A stretch of 64,000 nt of DNA. Origin: Azospirillum sp. RU38E. GTDB taxonomy: Bacteria > Pseudomonadota > Alphaproteobacteria > Azospirillales > Azospirillaceae. The translations under genes and the position numbers were made by a program. Positions 57,522 through 64,000 of the stretch are shown piece after piece; the first letter of the stretch is position 1, and each line of letters starts with the position of its first letter. The stretch spans positions 62,001 to 126,000 of the forward strand of contig NZ_FZOI01000015.1 of assembly GCF_900188385.1 (NCBI RefSeq). The letters are read 5' to 3'. The notes under the pieces are model-generated. The model searched no databases. It saw nothing but the letters and a program-made list of their open reading frames with translations, and was not told where the DNA came from.

Positions 57522-58580
57522 TCAAGGGTTTTCGTGATCGGCTGCTTGTATTTCCAGGTTTAACAGTTCACAGGCGTTCTGGCCCATGACTTTTGCCCGG
57601 TCAGCCTCATCAAGATGATGCAGAAAGCCGACCGGATCAGGTTCGCCCATGTCAAAAGGATAATCACTACCCATACAGATGTGATCGGCGCCATATGTGG
57701 CCACCAGATAATCCAGCTGCCCCGCCTCAAAGACCAGGGAGTCGAACCAGAGCTGTTTGAGATAGGAGGACGGCTTACGCGAAATATGCTGGTGGCAATC
57801 TTCCCGCGTGCAAAAGGCATGGTCCATGCGGCCGCTATAGGCGGGCAGATACCCGCCGCCATGCGCCACGCAAAGCTTGAGGCCTGGATAAGCCTCCAGC
57901 ACGCCGCCGAAGATCAGGTGACTGACCGCAATGGTGGATTCAAGCGGATTGCCGATCAGGTTGTTGAGATAGTGGTTTGACAGGCGTTCACCTTGCGTGA
58001 AGCCAAGCGGATGGAGGAACAGCATCACGCCCAGTTCCTCGGCCGCCGCAAAGAAGGGACGGAATTCCTCTGCGGACAGGTCGCGCCCGCCGACATTGCT
58101 GCCAATCTCGATCCCGCGCATGTTGCAGTCGCCAACAACGCGCCGCATTTCCGCGATGGCCATGGCGACATCCTGCAAGGGAACGGTGCCGATGCCGACC
58201 AGACGGTCAGGCGCCTGGGCCACGGCTTCCGCCACGCCGTCATTGATGGCGCGTGACAGCTCGCGGCCGAGTTCCGCCGGTGCGAAGTAATAATACTGGC
58301 CGGGATTGGGGCTGAGCGCCTGCACATCCACGCCCAGCCGGTCCATGTCCGCCAACCGTTCGGCGACACCGTTCAGCCTCGATCCGATCTGGGCGAACAT
58401 GCGGGCATTGACCGCATCGGAAGCCGGGCAGGAAAAGGGCAACCCTTTCGGCAGGTTCGGCATCGCCTGGCGCAGCGTCGCCTCGGCGGCGGCAACATTC
58501 AGGTGCGCATGGATATCCACCACCAGATGGCGGCCTTTCTTGCGGACAATGATTGGCTTGTGCTGGTGATTGTGACCCAT
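57522..58580 (-). CDS. Amidohydrolase, ACMSD-type (amidohydrolase-2) decarboxylase/hydrolase
   Basis: 352 residues from the ATG at 58580, preceded by AAAGGGAGCGGAG; the open frame extends upstream only through repeat R1c. The TIM-barrel metal site is complete: VDIHAHLN (HxH), LHPLGF (His), VAHGGGYLP (His) and CMGSDYPFDMG (Asp). This set fits the aminocarboxymuconate-semialdehyde decarboxylase superfamily, which includes aromatic-acid decarboxylases and ring-cleavage-product hydrolases. With a neighbouring extradiol-type dioxygenase and FAH hydrolase it likely acts in aromatic ring catabolism. The exact substrate is not determinable. Confidence 0.87.
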   Translation of the reverse strand: MGHNHQHKPIIVRKKGRHLVVDIHAHLNVAAAEATLRQAMPNLPKGLPFSCPASDAVNARMFAQIGSRLNGVAERLADMDRLGVDVQALSPNPGQYYYFAPAELGRELSRAINDGVAEAVAQAPDRLVGIGTVPLQDVAMAIAEMRRVVGDCNMRGIEIGSNVGGRDLSAEEFRPFFAAAEELGVMLFLHPLGFTQGERLSNHYLNNLIGNPLESTIAVSHLIFGGVLEAYPGLKLCVAHGGGYLPAYSGRMDHAFCTREDCHQHISRKPSSYLKQLWFDSLVFEAGQLDYLVATYGADHICMGSDYPFDMGEPDPVGFLHHLDEADRAKVMGQNACELLNLEIQAADHENP

Positions 58581-58599
58581 GCTCCGCTCCCTTTTCCTT

Positions 58600-58760
58600 A
58601 TACCAATCTCCCTTGATCGTGACCGATCCAGGGAGATTTTGCGTTCCCTCAGACGCCGGGCGCTGCCTCCGGCAGCTTGGCTTACGGCACCACGTGGTGC
58701 CGGGCCGGCGGTCGCCGGCCTCCAATCCGCCGAAAGGTCAACCTTTCGGCGGATTGGTAT
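58600..58760. repeat. R1 structured repeat, copy c (161 bp)
   Basis: It begins ATACCAATCTCCC and ends GGCGGATTGGTAT, the same orientation and length as copy a. Stems: CTCCCT/AGGGAG, GCTGCC/GGCAGC, a perfect GGCACCACGTGGTGCC, GCCGGCGGTCGCCGGC, and the end hairpin 58722-58757. It lies 20 bp upstream of the amidohydrolase start and inside the catabolic gene row. Confidence 0.85.
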
Positions 58761-58840
58761 TATACCAACGGTCATCATTCGATCACCGGGCTTCAGTCGC
58801 CGGTGCCGCCATTCGGCGGCCCGGCTGCGTGCTGCTGGTG
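58761..58840. repeat. R3 end fragment abutting R1c
   Basis: TATACCAACGGTCATCATTC directly after R1c matches the terminal arm of R3 elements (ATACCAACGGTCAT on the reverse strand). After ~25 bp similarity is lost. The remaining bases before the FAH gene stop show GC-rich palindromic pieces (GCCGCCATTCGGCGGC). Confidence 0.45.
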
Positions 58841-59878
58841 TTAAGCCTGCTCTTTGGTGGGCAGCGGGCCCCAGGTCCAGGTCCTGCCGTTGGTTTCCTC
58901 CGGCACGACATTGTTGCGCTGCCGCCCGAGATAGGTGAGTTCAGCTTCCACCACGTCACCCGGACGCATCCAGCGATTGCCATGGAAGGCGCCGTTGCCC
59001 GGTGGTGAACCCGTGGACAGCAGGTCACCCGGCATCAGCCGGATGCGCTCCGACGCATAGGACAGGATCTGTTCGGGCTTGAAGATCATGTCGGTTACCG
59101 GCCAGTCCTGCATCATCTGGCCGCTCAGTTTCAACTGGATGCGGATATCCTCAAACTTCACGAATTGCTTGGGAACAATGAAGGGGCCGAGCACCTTGAA
59201 ATTGGGCTGATGCTTGCTGATCCAGTCGAACATGAAACGCACGTCGGTACGGCGGAACTCATCAACCGTGCCGATATCGTTGATCCCGACATAGCCGGCG
59301 ATCAGATCATTGGCCTCTTCCGGCTTCACATACCGCCCGGTCTTGCCAACGATGACGCCCAGTTCCATCTCCCAGTCAGGATGCTCCCCGATCAGGGGCA
59401 ATGGAATCTCGTCATTGGCACCGCACAGTGCGGAATGCAGGCCGGTCCAGAAGAATGGCATTCCCTCGCGGGCCCGCCGGTCAATCTCCGCCAGATTGCG
59501 CTGAAAGAACTGCTCGTCGCTCTCGCCCGTCCTGCGGTTGTGCTGGTTGAACTTGTTGTGCGTCATCATCTCGGCAACATGCTGCCGGTAGTTGGAACCG
59601 GTAAACAGCATGTTGGGATGGGAAACGCAGGGCAGCGCGTGGAGCGTTGCGAACTCATGCTGCGGCCCCTCCCGCCGCGCGGCGATATCGACCAGCGTGT
59701 CGAAGGCGCGTTCCCAGTCATCGAAAATGGCATGGGTGTCGGGCCAGTGCGAGGAGAGCTGGAGCACCGTACCATCGGGCAGAACCAGACCCGGGAAGGG
59801 CTTGCCCCTTTTAACCGCATAAGTCCCGATGCCGAAGGAGCCAGCAGCGAGACCTGTGGCCGGATTGAATTCAGTCAT
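58841..59878 (-). CDS. Fumarylacetoacetate hydrolase (FAH) family protein
   Basis: 345 residues. An N-terminal domain (~1-100) precedes the FAH catalytic domain: VSHPNMLFTGSNYRQHVAEM, DWEMELGVIVGKTGRYV (metal Glu residues), YVGINDIGTVDEF and GDLLSTGSPPGNGAF. FAH relatives hydrolyse C-C bonds or hydrate/decarboxylate ring-cleavage products. It lies 27 bp downstream of the dioxygenase on the same strand, so the pair is probably cotranscribed. Which reaction it performs is unknown. Confidence 0.88.
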   Translation of the reverse strand: MTEFNPATGLAAGSFGIGTYAVKRGKPFPGLVLPDGTVLQLSSHWPDTHAIFDDWERAFDTLVDIAARREGPQHEFATLHALPCVSHPNMLFTGSNYRQHVAEMMTHNKFNQHNRRTGESDEQFFQRNLAEIDRRAREGMPFFWTGLHSALCGANDEIPLPLIGEHPDWEMELGVIVGKTGRYVKPEEANDLIAGYVGINDIGTVDEFRRTDVRFMFDWISKHQPNFKVLGPFIVPKQFVKFEDIRIQLKLSGQMMQDWPVTDMIFKPEQILSYASERIRLMPGDLLSTGSPPGNGAFHGNRWMRPGDVVEAELTYLGRQRNNVVPEETNGRTWTWGPLPTKEQA

Positions 59879-59905
59879 TTCATTGGTCTCTTCTGTAAAA
59901 CGGGA

Positions 59906-60838
59906 TTAAACAAAGTAACGGTCCGGTTTGTCAGTCGACCAGGCGTCCATTGTCACCTGGGAGATGTCGTGAACATTCGTTCCGTGCTCCTTGCGGAACA
60001 GGTCGGTGTCCGAGAAGGTCTCGAACCGCGCCCCGTCGGGTGCGCGCCAGACGTCAAAGATGTGGCTGCCGTGCGGATGCCGGCCGACCCCCCAGATCGC
60101 TTCATATTCCTTTGAACCGAGGAAACAATGGGTGCGCTGCTGCGCTTCAAAGTCCTGTGTCTCGAAGGAGATATGGTGGCAACCGCCGCGCGGGTCCTGC
60201 ATGAACGCCACGACATGGTGATCGACATATTCGTCGCCGCGGTCCATGCGGAAGAAGCCGACGATCCGTGCCTGCGGCTGACCGGGGATATGATAGATAT
60301 CGCTGCCGATCAGCCCGAACATCTTTTCATACCATTCGGAACTGGTCCGGAAGCTCTTCACGAAAAGGCCGACATGGCCGATACGCCACAGGCGTGCCGG
60401 CCCCCGTTCGCGTCCATGCTGGTTGCGACCGAAGCGGCGCTTCTCGAACGGGGTATTATGTTCCAGTTCGGGATAGAATGGCTCAGGTTCAGAGCGCTGA
60501 GAGCCGTGAACCAGAAGCACCAGATTTCCGTCAGGATCAGTGAGCGACACGCTGCGGCCACCGCCGGGGAGGTCCAGATCTGATGGCGCGGTTGCCCCCA
60601 ATCTGGCATGGGCCTCGTCGAGATCGGCCGCATTTTCAACCGTGAAGGCGAGGCCGACGAACCGGTTCTCCTCGCCTTTGACAGCGACATAAGCAAAAGG
60701 GTCGCCGCCACATGTTTTCATGACCAGGCGGCTGTCGGTGCGCTCGACGATGACCAGTCCGAAATCCTTGACGAAGGTCTCCTGTCGATCAAGGTCCCGC
60801 ACCGCAAACGTTACATGATGAAGCGCCTGCAATCGCAT
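59906..60838 (-). CDS. VOC-family extradiol ring-cleavage dioxygenase (type I)
   Basis: 310 residues, two-module VOC protein. First module: LHHVTFAVRDLDRQETFVKD. Second module: IGHVGLFVKSFRTSSEWYEK. The Fe(II) triad of type I extradiol enzymes can be placed at His155 (RIGHVG), His221/222 (GGCHHISFE) and Glu273 (ARFETFSD). It should open a catecholic ring next to the hydroxyls. AGAGGG precedes the ATG. It is the first gene of the leftward catabolic row and faces the LysR gene; a candidate operator lies 86-105 bp upstream of the start. Confidence 0.85.
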   Translation of the reverse strand: MRLQALHHVTFAVRDLDRQETFVKDFGLVIVERTDSRLVMKTCGGDPFAYVAVKGEENRFVGLAFTVENAADLDEAHARLGATAPSDLDLPGGGRSVSLTDPDGNLVLLVHGSQRSEPEPFYPELEHNTPFEKRRFGRNQHGRERGPARLWRIGHVGLFVKSFRTSSEWYEKMFGLIGSDIYHIPGQPQARIVGFFRMDRGDEYVDHHVVAFMQDPRGGCHHISFETQDFEAQQRTHCFLGSKEYEAIWGVGRHPHGSHIFDVWRAPDGARFETFSDTDLFRKEHGTNVHDISQVTMDAWSTDKPDRYFV

Positions 60839-60986
60839 TTTTTGACCCTCTGCATTGGCTCAAAGGTCCGGCCGCTTATCGTCAGACCAGGACGGCCTCA
60901 AGGTGGGTGACAGCACTTGATTTGGAAAATGAATTGATCGAATAAGAAATATTGAAGAATCAAATTTTAAAAGGGAGGGCATGGTG
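60839..60986. promoter_or_regulatory. Divergent catabolic promoter region
   Basis: The 148-bp gap between dioxygenase and LysR start codons is AT-rich from 60918 to 60975. LysR regulators usually bind such a divergent region and control both sides. The candidate site is listed separately. Confidence 0.5.
60924..60943 (-). promoter_or_regulatory. Candidate LysR operator, site 1
   Basis: Read on the minus strand it is ATTCGATCAATTCATTTTCC. It matches 17 of 20 positions of 61931-61950 upstream of the TonB receptor. Both sites have a partial dyad around CGA-N-CAAT. Confidence 0.5.
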
Positions 60987-61922
60987 ATGCGCTTTGAGGG
61001 GCTGGATCTCAATCTGCTGGTAGCGTTCGACATGCTGCTCGAATGTCGAAGCACCACCGAGGCCGCGCGTCGGCTGAACATGAGTCAGCCCACGGTTAGT
61101 TCCGCCCTGGGGCGGCTGCGTGACTATTTCGGTGATGACCTGCTGGTGAATGTCGGGCGGGAGATGGTGCCGACGCCACTGGCCGAGGAACTGGCGCCTG
61201 CGGTGACCGAGATGCTGAATATCGCACGGTTCCGGATCGTCCAGAGTGATGAGTTCGACGCCGCGACATCACGGCGTAAATTCAGGCTGCTCGCCTCAGA
61301 CTATGTGTTCGACGTGCTGTTGGCGAAGATGCTGGTCAAGGCCGCCCGCATCGCACCGGGCATCATGTTCGAAATCAGCCCGGTTGGTCCGCTGGGCACC
61401 CGGCTGTTTCAGAAGGGCGATATCGACCTGATGATCACGGTGCCGCCTTTCAGCCTGGTGGGCTTTCCATCGGAACTGCTGTTTGCTGACATTGATGCGG
61501 TGATCTGCTGGAAGCATGGCCGGCACGCACAGGGTATCGATAAAGACACATTTCTGTCGGCTGAATTTGCTGTCCCCGTCTTTGGTGAGGAACGCCGGCC
61601 GTCTATCTCGGCCCTTCACTTTGCCGAGGCGGGCCTTGTGCTCAACACCACGCTGCATGTGCCGGGCTTTTCCGCGCTGCCGGGCGCCATCTGCGGTACG
61701 GATCGGCTCGCGGTGATGCATTGGCGGCACGCGCGGCTTTTCGAGCGGATGTACCCTCTGGCCTGCCATCATCTTCCCGTCACCGGCACCCAGATCAGTG
61801 AGATCATGCAATGGCATCCGCTTCGTCGAAAGGATGCCGGCGTGCGCTGGCTTCGCCAATTGCTGCATGAAGAAGCGGCCGCTTTGGACGCCCATGACCG
61901 CGCAAGCAATTTCGTTTCATAA
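60987..61922 (+). CDS. LysR-family transcriptional regulator
   Basis: About 311 residues. GGGAGG lies eight bases before the ATG at 60987 and only two before the ATG at 60981, so 60987 is preferred. The N-terminal winged helix is clear (LDLNLLVAFDMLLECRSTTE; AARRLNMSQPTVSSALGRLR; GDDLLVNVGREMVPTPLA). The effector-binding domain spans ~90-300 and resembles NodD/NahR-like members. It lies divergent to the dioxygenase row and upstream of the receptor, so it is the probable activator of both in response to the aromatic substrate. Confidence 0.9.
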   Translation: MRFEGLDLNLLVAFDMLLECRSTTEAARRLNMSQPTVSSALGRLRDYFGDDLLVNVGREMVPTPLAEELAPAVTEMLNIARFRIVQSDEFDAATSRRKFRLLASDYVFDVLLAKMLVKAARIAPGIMFEISPVGPLGTRLFQKGDIDLMITVPPFSLVGFPSELLFADIDAVICWKHGRHAQGIDKDTFLSAEFAVPVFGEERRPSISALHFAEAGLVLNTTLHVPGFSALPGAICGTDRLAVMHWRHARLFERMYPLACHHLPVTGTQISEIMQWHPLRRKDAGVRWLRQLLHEEAAALDAHDRASNFVS

Positions 61923-61930
61923 TTGTTGAA

Positions 61931-61950
61931 ATTCGAGCAATCGATTTTCC
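61931..61950 (+). promoter_or_regulatory. Candidate LysR operator, site 2
   Basis: ATTCGAGCAATCGATTTTCC, 56 bp before the receptor ATG. It contains the dyad TCGA-GCAA-TCGA and is nearly repeated, in opposite orientation, in front of the dioxygenase. Confidence 0.5.
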
Positions 61951-62005
61951 TAATTTTTCAGGAGCGCGCATCTTCGCCCCAACAAAATATTTGGGGAGGA
62001 ACCTT

Positions 62006-64000
62006 ATGCGCTTCTATCTGCTTGCCTCGTCTGTGCTTGCTGTCGCCGCAACGGGATTGGCTGCACATGCACAGGGTACCCAGGCTGAGACCTCTCAAGG
62101 GGCGAGCGCTGGAACCGAGCAGCTTGTCGGACTTGAGGAAGTCATCGTGACGGCCCAGCGCCGGTCGGAGTCGGTTCAGAAGGCGGCGGTGGCGATCACG
62201 GCAGTGACCGGCGATGCCCTGGTCAACCAGGGCGTGACCGACGCGACCCGCCTCAATCTGATCGCGCCGGCCCTGTTCGTCACAAATGGCGGCGGGGCCA
62301 ATACCGGCTTCTTCGTTCGCGGTGTCGGCAATTTCACCAATAACGGCTATACAGCGCCGGCGGTGGCATTCAACATCGATGATGTCTATGTCGGCCGCCC
62401 CTCCTCCACGATCGCCTCGTTCCTCGATCTCAATCGCGTCGAAGTTCTCAAGGGCCCGCAGGGCACGCTCTATGGGCGGAACGCCACCGGCGGTGCCATC
62501 AATGTGATCCCCAACAAGCCGAAACTCGGCGTCTCCGAAGGCAATGTTGCCGCGCAGTATGGCAATTATAATGCCTATGAGGTCATGGGTGTGGTCAATG
62601 CCCCGCTCGGCGATGACGTGGCGATGCGCCTGGCGGCCGTCAAAAGCGAGCATGATGCCTATCTCGATGACGGCACGAGCACGGCCGACGATCTGGCCAT
62701 CCGCGGGCAGATTTATGGCGAACTGAGCGATACGATCAATGTACGCTTGTCCGCCGATTATTCGGCCCAGAAAGGCACCGGCACGGGCATCAACATCGAC
62801 GGCGTCTACCGCTTCACACCGTTCTCGCCGACGGCGACGATCACCAATCGCACATTCGTCCCGGTACCGGCCGATGTCAGCACCCTGAGCGGGATGCACA
62901 ACCAGGCGACACTCAATTTTATCCAGAACAACGCATCCATGGGGCCGCTATTCTCCCCCATGGTCGGCTATGTCTATCCCTCCCGGAACGACAAGTACTT
63001 CAACACCAATGCAGAAATAAATGTCGATCTGGGTGACGCCGAACTGGTTGTCATTCCGGCCTTCCGTCGCGCAGAGACCGATGACACGTTCAACGGACCG
63101 CCGTTCAAGGCCGCGATGCAGAGCGACGTGGCGAAGCAGTACAGCCTTGAAGCACGCATGTCAGGCAAGGTCGGCGATCTGGACTGGATTCTTGGTGGCT
63201 ATCTGTTTGACGAGTCCGTGGATGGCAACAACTCGTTCAATCAGTTCGCCACTACCAACTTCAACGATTATAACAGCAAGATCAAGTCGAAGGCCGTCTT
63301 TTCCCGCCTGACCTATCATGTCACCGATGATTTCCGTCTGGTGGGTGGCCTCCGCTACACCTACGAAAAGCGTGAGATGGACGCCAAGATCAACACCGTG
63401 ACAGCCATCTGCCGCCGGGTGCCCAATTCCTGCCCGCAGGTTCCCACGATCCCGGCGGCACTCACCCTCGCAGAGGCGCTTTCACAGCTCAGCCCCTCGC
63501 TTTTCCCCGTCACCAATCCATTCAGCAACCCGACGGCCTCTGCAACCTATCCATACGGCCCGCTTGTCAATGGGCAGCCGGGAGCCCTGTTTCAGGTTGT
63601 CAGCCGCAATATTCAGGACACGGCTTCCGATGGCGAAGTGACATACCGTCTCGCCGCTGAATATGACGTCAGCTCAGACAATCTGCTCTATGGCAGCTAT
63701 GAGACGGGCTTCCGCGCGGGTGGCTTCAACCTGGCGATCGGACGTGAATCTTATAAGCCGGAATATATCAAGGCATGGACGGTCGGGTCGAAGAACATGT
63801 TCTTTGACAATCGCTTCCAGGTCAATCTGGAAGCGTTCTACTGGAAATACAAAGACCAGCAGCTGGGCGCGCTGGGCGTGGACGGGGAGGGCCGTAACGC
63901 TCTGGTGATCCAGAATCTGGGCGCCTCGCGGATCAAGGGCATGGAACTGGATACCAAGGCGCAGGTCTCAGAGACCACCCGCCTGCGTGCCAATATCCAG
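62006..64000 (+). CDS. TonB-dependent receptor of the catabolic cluster (3' partial)
   Basis: The ATG at 62006 follows GGGGAGGAACC. The 665 codons visible give a signal peptide (FYLLASSVLAVAATGLAAHAQ), TonB-box/plug onset (LEEVIVTAQRR), then LNLIAPALFVTNGGGANTGF, FNIDDVYVGRPSS, VEVLKGPQGTLYGRN and GAINVIPNKP. The barrel (YETGFRAGGFN; IKGMELDTKAQV) continues past the window edge. This is the receptor type that sphingomonads and relatives use for aromatic or sugar substrates rather than only iron. Its neighbour LysR and the shared candidate operator suggest it imports the catabolic substrate. Confidence 0.88.
   Translation, partial: MRFYLLASSVLAVAATGLAAHAQGTQAETSQGASAGTEQLVGLEEVIVTAQRRSESVQKAAVAITAVTGDALVNQGVTDATRLNLIAPALFVTNGGGANTGFFVRGVGNFTNNGYTAPAVAFNIDDVYVGRPSSTIASFLDLNRVEVLKGPQGTLYGRNATGGAINVIPNKPKLGVSEGNVAAQYGNYNAYEVMGVVNAPLGDDVAMRLAAVKSEHDAYLDDGTSTADDLAIRGQIYGELSDTINVRLSADYSAQKGTGTGINIDGVYRFTPFSPTATITNRTFVPVPADVSTLSGMHNQATLNFIQNNASMGPLFSPMVGYVYPSRNDKYFNTNAEINVDLGDAELVVIPAFRRAETDDTFNGPPFKAAMQSDVAKQYSLEARMSGKVGDLDWILGGYLFDESVDGNNSFNQFATTNFNDYNSKIKSKAVFSRLTYHVTDDFRLVGGLRYTYEKREMDAKINTVTAICRRVPNSCPQVPTIPAALTLAEALSQLSPSLFPVTNPFSNPTASATYPYGPLVNGQPGALFQVVSRNIQDTASDGEVTYRLAAEYDVSSDNLLYGSYETGFRAGGFNLAIGRESYKPEYIKAWTVGSKNMFFDNRFQVNLEAFYWKYKDQQLGALGVDGEGRNALVIQNLGASRIKGMELDTKAQVSETTRLRANIQ

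Noticed and set aside
58581-58778. 66-residue N-terminal extension of the amidohydrolase
   Set aside because: It is translated repeat R1c; the Met at 58580 has a strong Shine-Dalgarno site and begins just before the metal-binding HxH.

Overview
The window reads as a chromosome segment of a GC-rich alphaproteobacterium. Codon use, the TonB-receptor-rich gene set and a type VI secretion system (T6SS) without TssJ suggest a Rhodospirillales/Azospirillaceae-type organism (for example Niveispirillum-like). That assignment is inference from gene style, not from a marker gene. No rRNA, tRNA or CRISPR array was found.

Region 1 (1-11.3 kb) is iron-uptake related. It has an ABC-2 permease fused to an M1-peptidase-like domain without a zinc motif (5' end outside the window), an AmpG/RhtX-type MFS importer, a TonB-dependent receptor, and then a divergent FecI-FecR-STN receptor-PepSY operon. 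Two AT-rich Fur-like sites lie between the divergent units. Region 2 (11.3-22.8 kb) is accessory: structured repeats, an alpha/beta hydrolase, a GT4 glycosyltransferase, a DUF4280 (PAAR-like) gene paired with an exported WD40-caspase protein, a choice-of-anchor-L autotransporter, a lipoprotein hydrolase and an S33-type hydrolase.

Region 3 (22.8-52.9 kb) is a T6SS. The leftward arm runs tagH(fha)-tssK-tssL-tssM-tagF-pppA-ppkA and continues into the S33 hydrolase. The rightward arm runs tssA-tssB-tssC-hcp-tagJ-tssE-tssF-tssG-tssH(clpV). After an inserted repeat come an OmpA-like gene and two tandem vgrG genes. Their first ~660 codons are nearly identical, but their C-terminal effector domains differ: an AT-rich unknown toxin candidate and a class-3-type lipase. 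Each is followed by a candidate immunity gene. PpkA, PppA, Fha, TagF and a TVIRPTPG motif at the TssL N-terminus point to threonine-phosphorylation control of assembly.

Region 4 (52.9-55.5 kb) is a scar zone: a 94-bp inverted-repeat element, an IS701-type transposase remnant, a histidine kinase broken by two frameshifts, a response regulator lacking most of its receiver domain, and the first codons of a cyclase-family enzyme. Region 5 (55.3-64 kb) is a catabolic cluster, probably for an aromatic compound. It holds a VOC extradiol-type dioxygenase, a FAH-family hydrolase, an ACMSD-type amidohydrolase, DoxX, an MFS transporter and the truncated cyclase, all leftward, divergent from a LysR regulator and a TonB receptor that runs off the window. 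A 20-bp near-repeat in front of the dioxygenase and of the receptor is a candidate shared LysR operator.

The least explained feature is a set of intergenic elements. They are 150-161 bp long, begin ATACC and end GGTAT, and contain several stem-loops whose paired bases change together between copies. They sit at gene junctions throughout the window, twice start on a stop codon, and once supply a gene's start codon. A separate 94-bp element has 10-bp terminal inverted repeats and occurs twice at 92/94 identity.
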